Under the pieces are notes generated by a model. It did not search any database. It saw only the letters and a program-made list of their open reading frames with translations, and was not told the DNA's origin. A program made the position numbers and the translations under genes. Source: Streptomyces roseoverticillatus (GTDB lineage Bacteria > Actinomycetota > Actinomycetes > Streptomycetales > Streptomycetaceae). From it: 64,000 bases of DNA. The stretch's first letter is position 1. The number at the start of each line of letters is the position of its first letter. The DNA lies in NCBI RefSeq assembly GCF_000719265.1, contig NZ_JOFL01000024.1:24566-88565 (forward strand), given 5' to 3'. Positions 1 to 7,934 of this stretch are shown piece after piece.

Positions 1-816
1 AACAGCCTGCTCGGGGTGCACTCCCTGGCGCCGACCCGGCCGACCGACCCCGAGACGACCTGGCTCGGCTCACCCGCGATCTTCCTGCCGCGCCGCGAGG
101 CCAGCCAGGACTTCCCCGCGAAGCTCACCTACAGCCCCAGCCGGGGACTGATCGCGGCGCGCCTGGCCATCGAGTACTTCCGGGTGACACTGCCCGCCAC
201 ACTCGGCGCGCTCGGCGCCCTCATCAGCTTCTACGCCGCGGTACGCCTCGCCGAGGCCCTGCCGCCGTGGGCGCTGCTGCTCCTGGGGCCGGCCCTGTTC
301 CTCGGGGCCGGTGTGTGCTCCACCCTGGCCGTCGCCCTGCTCAAGTGGCTCGTCATCGGCCGCTACCGGCCGCGCGTGGAGCCTCTGTGGGGCATCTGGG
401 TGCGGCGCACCGAGCTCGTCACGGGCCTGTTCGAGAACCTCGTCGTCCCGGCCCTGCTGAACTACCTGACCGGCACCCCCTGGATGGCCCCGGTCCTCCG
501 CCTCTTCGGCGCCCGGATCGGCCGAAGAGCCTGGCTGGGTACGACGTACCTGACCGAGTTCGACCTGGTCGAGGTGGGCGACGACGCGGCCGTGGCCGAG
601 GCCACCTCGCTGCAGACCCACTTGTTCGAGGACCGGGTCATGAAGATGTCCGACGTGAAGATCGGGGCGTCGAGCTCCGTGGGTACCCGCTCCGTCGTGC
701 TCTACGACGCCGAAGTCGGTGCCGGCTCCTCACTGGACGCACTGTCCCTGGTCATGAAGGGCGAACGCCTGCCCGACCGGTCACGGTGGCGCGGCATCCC
801 TGCCCGCCCCTGCTGA
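1..816 (+). CDS. Pls/PosA-family peptide synthetase, C-terminal part
   Basis: The frame is open at base 1, so only the last 271 residues are seen and the true start lies outside the window. Two long hydrophobic stretches (about window residues 62-84 and 88-118) are followed by a soluble region with isoleucine- and valine-rich turns typical of left-handed beta-helix (hexapeptide) folds. The motif [12 protein letters not shown] and this membrane-plus-beta-helix layout match the C-terminus of epsilon-poly-lysine synthetase (Pls) and its PosA relatives. Those are single-module membrane NRPSs that link a basic amino acid into a homopolymer. Adenylation and carrier domains would be upstream and cannot be checked. 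The following diaminobutyrate aminotransferase and aspartate kinase suggest 2,4-diaminobutyrate as the monomer (inference). Confidence 0.8.
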   Translation, partial: NSLLGVHSLAPTRPTDPETTWLGSPAIFLPRREASQDFPAKLTYSPSRGLIAARLAIEYFRVTLPATLGALGALISFYAAVRLAEALPPWALLLLGPALFLGAGVCSTLAVALLKWLVIGRYRPRVEPLWGIWVRRTELVTGLFENLVVPALLNYLTGTPWMAPVLRLFGARIGRRAWLGTTYLTEFDLVEVGDDAAVAEATSLQTHLFEDRVMKMSDVKIGASSSVGTRSVVLYDAEVGAGSSLDALSLVMKGERLPDRSRWRGIPARPC

Positions 817-822
817 CACCAC

Positions 823-846
823 GGGGCGGCGCTCCGACGCCGCCCC
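823..846 (+). terminator. Perfect hairpin between synthetase and aminotransferase genes
   Basis: GGGGCGGCG (823-831) and CGCCGCCCC (838-846) form a 9-bp perfect stem with a 6-nt loop, 6 bp after the synthetase stop. No clear T-run follows, so partial termination or mRNA stabilisation inside the operon fits as well as full termination. Confidence 0.6.
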
Positions 847-877
847 CTCCGCCCGCAATACCCTTACGGAGACAGTC

Positions 878-2242
878 ATGGCACCCCTCGTACAGCGTGG
901 TACATGGACCGAGCCGCACGTCGACGGCGCTCTCCCCGGTCCCCGCTCCGCCCAGTTCCTCGCGCGGCAGCGAGAGTGGGAGTCCAACGCCCGTACGTAC
1001 TCGCGGCATTTGCCGATCGCCCTGGCGGAAGGTTCCGGAAGCTTCCTGAAGGACGTGGACGGCAACGTCTTCATCGACTTCCTCACCGGCGCCGGCGTGC
1101 TGTCGCTCGGCCACAACCACCCCGAGCTCGTGGAGGCCGTGACCGCACAGCTGGGGCAGCTCACCCACGGCCTCGACTTCCCCACCCCGGTGAAGGACGC
1201 CTTCGTCGAGGCCCAGCTCTCGATGCTGCCGCCCTCGATGCGCGACAGGGTGAAGATGCACTTCTGCGGGCCGACGGGGGCCAACGCGGTGGAGGCCGCC
1301 ATCAAGCTCTGCAAGATCGCGACCGGCCGCGGCGACATCGTCTCCTTCCAGGGCGGGTTCCACGGCAGCAGCCACGCCACCATGACCCTCAGCGGCCTCG
1401 TGGCCCAGAAGCGCCCGGTTCCCAACGGCATGCCCGGCGTCCACTTCTTCCCGTACTCCTACTGCGCCAGGTGCCCGGTCGGCCTGTCGCCGGACACCTG
1501 CGCGACCAACTGCGTCGAATACCTGGAACGCTCGCTCGGCGACGCCAACGGCGGCATCCCGCTTCCCGCGGCGGTGTTGCTGGAAATGGTCCAGGGGGAG
1601 GGCGGCATCGTGCCCGCCCGAGCGGACTTCGTACGGCGCGTGCGCGACCTGACCCGCGAGCTGGACATCCCCCTCGTGGTCGACGAGGTGCAGACCGGCT
1701 GCGGACGCACCGGCACGTGGTTCGCCTTCGAGCAGTACGACATCGAGCCCGACGTCATCGTCGCGTCCAAGGCACTGAGCGGGATCGGCACACCGGTCGC
1801 CCTCATCATCTACGACGCCAAGCTCGACACCTGGGCGCCGGGCGCGCACATCGGCACGTTCCGCGGCAACCAACTGGCCTTCGCGGCAGGCGTGCAGACT
1901 GTGCGCATCGTCCGCCGCGACGACATCCTCGGCAACGTCCGCCGGCGGGGTGAGCAGATCGCGGACAGGCTCGCGGCGCTCCTGGCCGACCCTTGGGTGC
2001 GCGAGGTGCGGGGCCGTGGCCTGATGTGGGGCATCGAGCTGGCCGACCCCGGCACAGGCCGGCCCGCCTCGGCGTTCGCGGCCGCGGTCCAAAGCCGTGC
2101 GCTGCACAACGGGCTCATCGTCGAACTCGGCGGACGCGACGACTGCGTCGTGCGGATCATGCCGCCGCTGAACGTCACCGCCGACATCGTGGACACGGCC
2201 TGCTCGATCCTCGTCGACGCCGTCGAAGCCGGTCATCCGTAG
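878..2242 (+). CDS. L-2,4-diaminobutyrate:2-oxoglutarate aminotransferase (class III, PLP)
   Basis: This 454-residue protein has the full class III aminotransferase fold. GPTG (131-134) binds the PLP phosphate, [13 protein letters not shown] carries the Asp269 that contacts the pyridine nitrogen, and Lys298 in ASKALSG is the Schiff-base lysine. It resembles EctB and DABA aminotransferases, which make 2,4-diaminobutyrate from aspartate semialdehyde with glutamate. Four cysteines (196, 199, 208, 212) form a CxxC...CxxxC patch that could bind a metal. The ATG start has an upstream ACGGAGAC ribosome site. No ectA or ectC follows, so ectoine is unlikely. The position after a Pls-type synthetase and before aspartate kinase points to monomer supply for a polymer (inference). 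Confidence 0.87.
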   Translation: MAPLVQRGTWTEPHVDGALPGPRSAQFLARQREWESNARTYSRHLPIALAEGSGSFLKDVDGNVFIDFLTGAGVLSLGHNHPELVEAVTAQLGQLTHGLDFPTPVKDAFVEAQLSMLPPSMRDRVKMHFCGPTGANAVEAAIKLCKIATGRGDIVSFQGGFHGSSHATMTLSGLVAQKRPVPNGMPGVHFFPYSYCARCPVGLSPDTCATNCVEYLERSLGDANGGIPLPAAVLLEMVQGEGGIVPARADFVRRVRDLTRELDIPLVVDEVQTGCGRTGTWFAFEQYDIEPDVIVASKALSGIGTPVALIIYDAKLDTWAPGAHIGTFRGNQLAFAAGVQTVRIVRRDDILGNVRRRGEQIADRLAALLADPWVREVRGRGLMWGIELADPGTGRPASAFAAAVQSRALHNGLIVELGGRDDCVVRIMPPLNVTADIVDTACSILVDAVEAGHP

Positions 2243-2246
2243 CCCC

Positions 2247-2270
2247 GGGGCGGCCGGCACCGGCCGCCCC
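2247..2270 (+). terminator. Perfect 11-bp hairpin between aminotransferase and aspartate kinase genes
   Basis: GGGGCGGCCGG (2247-2257) and CCGGCCGCCCC (2260-2270) pair perfectly, starting 4 bp after the aminotransferase stop. There is no T-run. It may act as a partial terminator or stabiliser between two operon genes. Confidence 0.6.
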
Positions 2271-2320
2271 ACACCGAGTGGCCGCCCGGACCAGGGCGCC
2301 GCTGGAGGACACCTGACCTC

Positions 2321-3589
2321 ATGGCTCTCATCGTTCAGAAGTACGGCGGCTCCTCAGTGCGGACCGCAGAACACATCAAACGCGTCGCGGAACGCGTCGT
2401 CGCCACCCGCGGGCAAGGCCACGACGTCGTCGTCATCGTCTCCGCCATGGGCGACACCACCGACCGGCTGCTCGACCTGGCCCGGCAAGTCACCGACCTC
2501 CCGTCCCCCCGCGAACTGGACATGCTGCTCACCGCGGGCGAGCGCATCGCGAACGCGCTGACGGCGATGGCGATCCACACCCTGGGCGCCGAAGCATGCT
2601 CCCTCTCGGGCCCGCAGGCCGGAGTGCTCACCACGCCGGCGTACGGCAAGGCTCAGATCGTCGACGTCGCACCGCGGCGGGTGCGGCAGGCGCTGGACCG
2701 AGGGATGATCGTCCTGGTCGCCGGATTCCAGGGCATCAACCCGGAGACCGGGGACATCACCACGCTGGGCCGCGGCGGATCCGACACCACGGCCATCGCG
2801 CTGGCCGCCGTGCTCAAGGCCGACGTCTGCGAGATCTGCACCGACGTCGACGGCGTCTACACCGCGGACCCCAGGATCGTGCCGGAGGCCAGGCGCCTGG
2901 AGCACATCACCTACGAGGCGATGCAGGAGATGGCCGCCGGCGGCGCGAAGGTCCTGGCACCGCGCAGCGTGGAGTACGCCAGGCGGTGCGGCGTGCCCGT
3001 ACACGTACGCTCCTCCTTCCACACCGGACCGGGCACCATGGTTTCCGGCTCGGCGGAGGACGTCCCTACGGAACACGGGGCGATCACCGGCGTCGCGCAC
3101 GACGTGTCCGGCACGAAGGTCACCGTGACGGGCGTGCCGGACCGCCCCGGCACCGTCGCGCGCATCTTCCGTGCCGTGGCCGACGCCGGGTGCGAGGTCG
3201 ACATGGCCTTGCAAAACGTGCCGTCGCCGGCCGACGGGCGCACGGATGTCACCTTTCTGCTGCCCAAGGACAGCGGGCTCGCCGCGACGGCCGCGCTCCG
3301 GAAGGTCCGCGCCGAGACCGGCTTCGCGGAGGTGCACCAGGACGACGACGTCGCCAAGGTCTCTCTCATCGGCAGCGGCATGCGCGCACACCCGGGCGTG
3401 ACGGCGGCCTTCTGTGAGGCCCTGGCGGGGGCAGGCGTGAACATCGAGGTCATGTCGACCTCGGAGATACGGATCTCCGCCGTCTGCCGAACGGCGCGGC
3501 TCAGCGAGGCGATACGGGCTCTGCACGGCGCCTTCGGCCTCGACACGGGGGAGGGCGAGACGGAGGGCGAGGCGGCGACGTCCGGGTAG
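2321..3589 (+). CDS. Aspartate kinase, probably feedback-insensitive paralogue
   Basis: This 422-residue enzyme phosphorylates aspartate, the first step to aspartate semialdehyde and diaminobutyrate. The N-terminal KYGGSSV motif and the [12 protein letters not shown] loop define the kinase domain, and tandem ACT domains fill residues 265-410. It aligns without gaps, as far as recalled, with Corynebacterium glutamicum LysC. At positions where substitution relieves Lys+Thr inhibition it has Val279 (usually Ala), Pro301 (usually Ser) and Ala345 (usually Gly), while Thr311, Thr380 and Ser381 are kept. GGAGG lies about 13 nt before the ATG. A dedicated, deregulated kinase beside an aminotransferase and a synthetase would feed a product pathway. 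Insensitivity is inferred, not shown. Confidence 0.9.
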   Translation: MALIVQKYGGSSVRTAEHIKRVAERVVATRGQGHDVVVIVSAMGDTTDRLLDLARQVTDLPSPRELDMLLTAGERIANALTAMAIHTLGAEACSLSGPQAGVLTTPAYGKAQIVDVAPRRVRQALDRGMIVLVAGFQGINPETGDITTLGRGGSDTTAIALAAVLKADVCEICTDVDGVYTADPRIVPEARRLEHITYEAMQEMAAGGAKVLAPRSVEYARRCGVPVHVRSSFHTGPGTMVSGSAEDVPTEHGAITGVAHDVSGTKVTVTGVPDRPGTVARIFRAVADAGCEVDMALQNVPSPADGRTDVTFLLPKDSGLAATAALRKVRAETGFAEVHQDDDVAKVSLIGSGMRAHPGVTAAFCEALAGAGVNIEVMSTSEIRISAVCRTARLSEAIRALHGAFGLDTGEGETEGEAATSG

Positions 3590-3593
3590 CCCC

Positions 3594-3625
3594 GGGCCCT
3601 TCCCGCCGGTGCGGGACAGGGGCCC
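3594..3625 (+). terminator. Strong hairpin terminator after aspartate kinase
   Basis: TCCCGC (3601-3606) and GCGGGA (3611-3616) form the inner stem around CGGT. GGGCCCT (3594-3600) pairs outside with AGGGGCCC (one bulged G). It sits 4 bp after the kinase stop and also faces the minus-strand hemC remnant. Confidence 0.65.
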
Positions 3626-3630
3626 CAGCA

Positions 3631-3774
3631 GCGGTCACCGTGCGCGGCCATCGTGGTGATCTCGAAGCGGGCCTCGGGGCGGTCCTTGGCCAGCAGCTCG
3701 ACGCACCAGTCGGCCTGTCGGCGGGCCATGGTGCCGTTGCGGTTGCCCACCCGCACGATGTATGTGGTCTTCAC
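3631..3774 (-). pseudogene. hemC-like (hydroxymethylbilane synthase) N-terminal remnant
   Basis: A GTG start at 3774 follows a near-ideal GGGGAGGA ribosome site. The first 48 residues read like the N-terminus of porphobilinogen deaminase: IVRVGNRNGTMARRQADW matches the LRxGTRxSxLAxxQ signature, and EITTMAAHGDR matches the strand that follows. After GDR the similarity stops and the frame runs into the terminator and the antisense of the aspartate kinase gene, so the other 80% of the enzyme is missing. It is either a decayed paralogue or a relic from insertion of the neighbouring cluster. A short functional peptide is unlikely. Confidence 0.6.
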
Positions 3775-3939
3775 GAGTCCTCCCCGGCGGCTGGGCGGGC
3801 GTCGTGGTGTCGGGCGGCGATGAGGGGAGTCGCGCAGGGGTCTCCGCCACGGCAACGCCGTCACCGTACCGACCGAAGTCCTTTACCGTGTCGGACCGCT
3901 GCTGCCGTGACCGCTGCCGGTGGGGCGGCCGCCGAGCGG

Positions 3940-4716
3940 CTACGACGCGGTGGCTTCCAGGATCAGCGCCTGTGGTGCCCGGAGGTACGCGGACCAGTAG
4001 GCGTCCCCGAGAAGCTCCCGGCCCTGGGGTGACACGGTCAGACGCGTCCAGGACGTACGAGCGAACCCCGCCGCGCGGGCGGCCCTTTCGTAGGTGTCCT
4101 TCGACCACCAGTGCGCGGTGAGGTGCAGCCGCCCGCCACTGGGAAGGGTAGCGTCCAGGGTGACGGGGGCGCCCTCCCGCTCCTCCGGCTGCGTCAGGGT
4201 GAAGCCGTAGGGGGCGTAGTAGGCGGTGCCCCGCCCGTAGTCCGGGTTGAGGGTCACGGCGACGAGACGGCCCCCGGTGGGCCGCAGCGCGCGGCGGGCC
4301 GTGGTGAGGACGCCGGTCAGCTCCTGCTGGGAGCGGGCGTAGCACAGGACGTAGACACTCAGGACGAGGTCGGCGGTGCCGTCGTCCGTGACCGGCCGGG
4401 TGGCGTCGGCGTGCACGTACCGGGCACCGACCGGGCGAGCTCGTTCGACGACCCGTGCCGTGGCGAGCATGCTTGCGGAGCAGTCGACACCGGTCACGCG
4501 GGCAGCGCCCCAGGCCGCCAGGCGGCGGGTGTAGACGCCCGAGCCGCACCCGAGGTCGAGTGCGTCGAGCCCGGTGACGTCACCGACGGCCTTCCGGACC
4601 GAGTGGTGTTCCAGATGTTCACGGAAGGGCAACCGGGCGGACTCTTCGTAGAGGTCGCCCAAGGCGTCGAACGCATCCGTTGTCCCGGCAGCGCCCGTGG
4701 TGCTCGGCTCGCGCAT
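3940..4716 (-). CDS. SAM-dependent methyltransferase (class I), cyclodipeptide operon
   Basis: This 258-residue protein carries the SAM-binding motif I LDLGCGSGVYTRRLA near residue 50, an acidic motif II (VTGVDCS), and the later LVLSVYVLCYA and RPTGGRLVAV strands of a Rossmann methyltransferase. The start at 4716 is chosen because GGAGGTGA lies 8 nt upstream and overlaps the stop codon of the P450 gene. Translation is therefore coupled to the preceding gene. As the third gene after a cyclodipeptide synthase and a P450 it probably methylates the diketopiperazine or its hydroxylated product; N-, O- or C-methylation cannot be told apart from sequence. Confidence 0.85.
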   Translation of the reverse strand: MREPSTTGAAGTTDAFDALGDLYEESARLPFREHLEHHSVRKAVGDVTGLDALDLGCGSGVYTRRLAAWGAARVTGVDCSASMLATARVVERARPVGARYVHADATRPVTDDGTADLVLSVYVLCYARSQQELTGVLTTARRALRPTGGRLVAVTLNPDYGRGTAYYAPYGFTLTQPEEREGAPVTLDATLPSGGRLHLTAHWWSKDTYERAARAAGFARTSWTRLTVSPQGRELLGDAYWSAYLRAPQALILEATAS

Positions 4717-4724
4717 GCGTGACT

Positions 4725-5945
4725 TCACCTCCATACGACGGGCAGGGCAGCGGGCCGGAGGAACATGGAGGTGGTGTCCCAGGCGATTTCGCGGCGGGAC
4801 ACGGCGAGTTCCAGGCCGGGCAGCCGCTCGAACAGGGCGCGGTAGGCGACGGTCAGGGCGGTGCGTGCCTGGGCGGCACCGAGGCAGTAGTGAGGTCCCG
4901 CCCCGAAGGTGGGGTCGGCATTCTGCCGCCGCCGGACGTTGAACCTGGCGGGATTGCGGTAGTGGGCGGGGTCCCAGGTGGCGCCGAGCATCGTCGCGCA
5001 GACGGCGTCGCCCTCCCGGATGAGGGTGCCGTGCAGTTCGACGTCCTCCAGGGCGATGCGCGGCAGTCCGAGGACGCCGTTGTGGTGGTAGCGCAGAACC
5101 TCCTCGACCGCGCCCGGCCACAGGGACGGCTCCGAGACGCAGCGCAGGAGCTGATCAGGGTGGAGCAGGAGCGTCAGGGGCCCGGTGGCCAAGGGGGAGA
5201 CCAGCGATTCCCCGCCGGTGACCAGCAGGTAGGAGGCCGTCCCGTAGAGCTCCTCCTCAGTGATGACACCGGCCTCGCGTGCCGACAGAAGTGCGCCCAG
5301 GGGGTCGTCACGGGACGGATCGTCGCGGCGCAGGTCGACGGCCCGCCGGGTGAAGTCGCTGACGGCCGCGGTCGCGGCGGCCACGTCCGCACGGTCGTCG
5401 GCGAAACTCATCTGCGCGGCGAACCCCGCCGAGGCCTGCTCCCACAGCGACCGGGGAACACGCAGCAGTGCGCAGGCCAGCCTGGGTGGGAGGGGAGTGG
5501 CGAAGGCCTCCATAAGGTCGCAGGGGTTGGGGCCGCGGACCATCGCGTCGAGCACTTCGTCGACCAGGCCGCGGATCGCCGGGCGGCAGCCGGCGGCCGC
5601 GGAACGTGTGTAGTAGGGGGCGAGGATGCGGCGGAGCCGGGTGTGGTCGGGCGGGTCGAGGTTGAAGAGGGAGCCGGGCACGGCGGTGACGTCTTCACCG
5701 ACCACCCGGGGAGCTCCCGCGAAGGCGAGTCTGCGCGAGAAGCGCCGGTCGGCCAGGACGGAGCGGATGTCGTCCCCGCGCGTGAGCATCCAGGCCCGTG
5801 CCCCGGACGGTAGCAGGACGGGGCAGACCGGCCGGTGGGCCCGCGCCCAGTGGATCACGGGCGGTGGCGTCCCCATGGGGCCGAGGGCGAACGGATAGCG
5901 CAGGGGCAGGGGAGGCGGTGTCGCGGGCATGTGCAGGACGGTCAC
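4725..5945 (-). CDS. Cytochrome P450 of the cyclodipeptide operon
   Basis: This 406-residue soluble bacterial P450 has the heme motif FGAGPHYCLGAAQAR with Cys354 as ligand and the K-helix EVLR (282-285). Its I-helix reads TGGES (243-247), where most P450s have A-G-x-E/D-T, so the usual proton-relay threonine is a serine. The GTG start overlaps the stop of the cyclodipeptide synthase gene (GTGA), with GGAGGTC about 10 nt upstream, so the two are coupled. Cyclodipeptide-linked P450s hydroxylate, desaturate, dimerise or couple nucleobases to diketopiperazines. Which applies here is unknown. No ferredoxin gene is adjacent. Confidence 0.9.
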   Translation of the reverse strand: MTVLHMPATPPPLPLRYPFALGPMGTPPPVIHWARAHRPVCPVLLPSGARAWMLTRGDDIRSVLADRRFSRRLAFAGAPRVVGEDVTAVPGSLFNLDPPDHTRLRRILAPYYTRSAAAGCRPAIRGLVDEVLDAMVRGPNPCDLMEAFATPLPPRLACALLRVPRSLWEQASAGFAAQMSFADDRADVAAATAAVSDFTRRAVDLRRDDPSRDDPLGALLSAREAGVITEEELYGTASYLLVTGGESLVSPLATGPLTLLLHPDQLLRCVSEPSLWPGAVEEVLRYHHNGVLGLPRIALEDVELHGTLIREGDAVCATMLGATWDPAHYRNPARFNVRRRQNADPTFGAGPHYCLGAAQARTALTVAYRALFERLPGLELAVSRREIAWDTTSMFLRPAALPVVWR

Positions 5946-6733
5946 CGGGCTGTGACCTCCTGATCCTGTACGTCCTCTGCCGGCAGCCCCGCGGGCGAGG
6001 CGACGACGAAGCCCTGCCCCGGTGCGGGACGAAGCGCGGCGTCGTCCCGCAGGAGCGGCTCGATGAGCGGAATGCGCCGGTGGTAGACGAGGACCGAGGA
6101 GGCGGTGCCGAAGATACCCGGCGAGTCGAGCATGAAGGGAAGCTCCGACCAGGCGTAGCGGACGGCAATGTCGAGCCGCTCCTCAGACAGTTGCGGCCGC
6201 GCAACGGACATCCGCGGCCGCTCCTCGGACAGCTCCGGTCGCTCCACGGACTGCGGCTGTGCCATGATCCGCCCCTGCACGCCGGCGACGGCGGCACGGG
6301 CGACGTCCAGGCATGCCGCGCGGATACCCGGATCGCGGTGGTACGTACGCTCGGCCGTGCGACGAAGCTGCAGGTATCGCGGCACCGCCGCAAGAGACGT
6401 TCCCGTGTGGATCCGGCCCTCGCCGCACCCGGCCCGCAGAAGTGCGCGCTGCGCCGGCCTGCGAAGCTTCTTGACCGCCCGGCGCGCCCGGCCGACCGCC
6501 ACGGATGGTTCCACACCCGCCGCGATCAGGGTGTAGGCCGCCTCGTAGCTCGGGATGATCACGTCCACCGCACGGAAAGTGCCGGCGGCCCACTCGACCA
6601 GGGATTCGACACGCCGCGCCGTGAAGTAACCGTTCCACGGCGACAGACCGATCAGGGCGTGCTCGGCCGCCATGAGGTGGCGCCCGCACTGGTCGGTGTA
6701 CGGGAGCGCGTGAAATGACGGAACGGTCTCCAT
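5942..6733 (-). CDS. tRNA-dependent cyclodipeptide synthase (AlbC-like, NYH subfamily)
   Basis: The enzyme takes two aminoacyl-tRNAs and joins them into a cyclodipeptide. Compared with AlbC, AEHALIGLSPWNGYF holds the nucleophile Ser31 and Asn34. YAWSELPFMLDSPG supplies Tyr193 and Glu197 (AlbC Y178 and E182). SSVLVYH ends in Tyr217-His218 (AlbC Y202-H203), so all NYH-subfamily markers are present. Two ATG starts are possible; METVPS (6733) is preferred because the one at 6760 has no ribosome site, but its GGAG is only 4 nt away. An unusual 14-residue tandem repeat sits before the catalytic Tyr/Glu helix. Product amino acids cannot be predicted reliably here. Confidence 0.88.
   Translation of the reverse strand: METVPSFHALPYTDQCGRHLMAAEHALIGLSPWNGYFTARRVESLVEWAAGTFRAVDVIIPSYEAAYTLIAAGVEPSVAVGRARRAVKKLRRPAQRALLRAGCGEGRIHTGTSLAAVPRYLQLRRTAERTYHRDPGIRAACLDVARAAVAGVQGRIMAQPQSVERPELSEERPRMSVARPQLSEERLDIAVRYAWSELPFMLDSPGIFGTASSVLVYHRRIPLIEPLLRDDAALRPAPGQGFVVASPAGLPAEDVQDQEVTAR
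6167..6250 (-). repeat. Tandem 42-bp repeat inside the cyclodipeptide synthase gene
   Basis: Two in-frame 14-residue units, SVERPELSEERPRM and SVARPQLSEERLDI, lie back to back. The DNA units are also visibly similar. AlbC has no such extension at this point, so this looks like an in-frame duplication in a surface loop just before the helix with the catalytic Tyr and Glu. Confidence 0.7.
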
Positions 6734-6943
6734 GGCTCTCCGGGGAAGGGATGGGCACATGGTGACGCGAAGCCCACGTCACGGGGCGTATCCCACGCCG
6801 GTTGCGCCCGGTCCGCCACGCCGGTCCCTCCGGGCGCCGACGCATTCGGGTGGCTTCGCATGCATCCCGCGTACGGGGCAACGGAGCGGGAGATCCCTCA
6901 GAGAGCCGAAGTGAAGGCGAACACCAGAGGAGAAGGGAACGGC

Positions 6944-7477
6944 ATGCTGGGAGACGCACTGAACCCCGGAGAACTCGTCCGCTTCGGCGAGGGCCGCGGG
7001 GAGTACCGCCTGACGCCCCGTGCGGCCACTGCTCTGCAGGAAGCCGGCATCACACTGCAGGCGCTGTCACCCGGCGAAACGCACAGCAACGGGAACGGGG
7101 GAGTGTCGCTGCCCGTCACAGGTGGGAACATCGATCCGGACTTCTCGCGGGGCAAGCTGCAGTGCAAGGGCGGCTTCGACTTCACCCGCGGCGACGGCCG
7201 CAGGCTGCAGATCCGTGACCACTGGGCGGACGCGGCGGCCTCGCGCTACTACGCCACCGTCGACGGCCGCGAAGTGCCCTGGCTCGCCTTCCGCCTCGGC
7301 CCGCAGGTGCTGTCGCTGACCCCGGCGCGGCTCACGGCCAAGCTCCCGGTCACGCTGACCGAAGAGGGGGCTGCCTTGTTCACGGAGGTGCTGGGTGTCT
7401 CCCCGGTCCCCGCGGGCGAGAACCTCTTCGACACGGAGGGCCGGGTTTCGCTGACGCCGATGTCGATGGGCCTCTGA
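6944..7477 (+). CDS. Conserved protein of unknown function beside the cyclodipeptide operon
   Basis: A 177-residue protein with no recognised catalytic motif. The start at 6944 follows AGGAGAAGGG and is preferred over the one at 6860, which lacks a ribosome site. Beta-rich segments (DFSRGKLQCKGGFDF, VPWLAFRLGPQVLSLTP, TLTEEGAALFTEVLG) recall repeats of HtaA-type domains, but this is only a weak resemblance. There is no signal peptide or membrane span. It is divergent from the cyclodipeptide synthase gene with about 210 bp between them, which probably holds both promoters. It could be regulatory, carry a ligand, or be unrelated. Confidence 0.6.
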   Translation: MLGDALNPGELVRFGEGRGEYRLTPRAATALQEAGITLQALSPGETHSNGNGGVSLPVTGGNIDPDFSRGKLQCKGGFDFTRGDGRRLQIRDHWADAAASRYYATVDGREVPWLAFRLGPQVLSLTPARLTAKLPVTLTEEGAALFTEVLGVSPVPAGENLFDTEGRVSLTPMSMGL

Positions 7478-7499
7478 GGGCCGGCGGCCACTCCTCGGC

Positions 7500-7760
7500 G
7501 GGGTCCGGTGCCTGCGGTGGGATCGGTCCGACGGACGCGGCGTCGAGCACGTCGTCCCACGGTCGCGGCTTCTGTGTGGCGGTCACGACGTCCGTCAGGT
7601 CGTCGACGATCTGCTCGACGAACCACAGTGCGGACATGGACGTCAGGTTGTCGGCGGTCAGTACTTCCACCATCCAGGGGCAGGCGGCGAGCGTTTCGTG
7701 GATCGCGGTGGCGGCGGCGATGACCCGTTCGCGGGGGTGGGGGCCGGTTCGGGCCGGCTT
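7500..7760 (-). pseudogene. Remnant of a TetR-type regulator, C-terminal domain
   Basis: On the minus strand one frame reads HPRERVIAAATAIHETLAACPWMVEVLTADNL... then ALWFVEQIVDDL, which resembles the ligand-binding helices of some TetR-family regulators. The DNA-binding N-terminus is missing, no start with a ribosome site is seen, and the sequence after IVDDL is not TetR-like. This is probably a regulator lost from the neighbouring cluster. The assignment rests on a short stretch. Confidence 0.35.
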
Positions 7761-7934
7761 CGGCCGCGATCCGGCGGGCTTGTTGAGAGCCCGCGAAGAC
7801 GAGGGCCCCCTCAGCCGCCTTCCGGTTCCGCTGCCGTGCGTGTGTCACGGTTGGGAGGCTTGGCTCCCTGGGGGGGCTTCGTAGGTCTCCGCGGCGGTAT
7901 TCCTGATCTCATCCTTCTTCAGGTAGTGGTCGGG

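Noticed and set aside
752-2272. 506-residue minus-strand frame over the aminotransferase
   Set aside because: Shadow of a gene with clear catalytic motifs; composition is Arg/Gly/His/Val noise.
878-3589. Ectoine biosynthesis operon
   Set aside because: An EctB-like aminotransferase and an aspartate kinase are present, but no ectA, ectC or ectD, and the upstream gene is a Pls-type synthetase.
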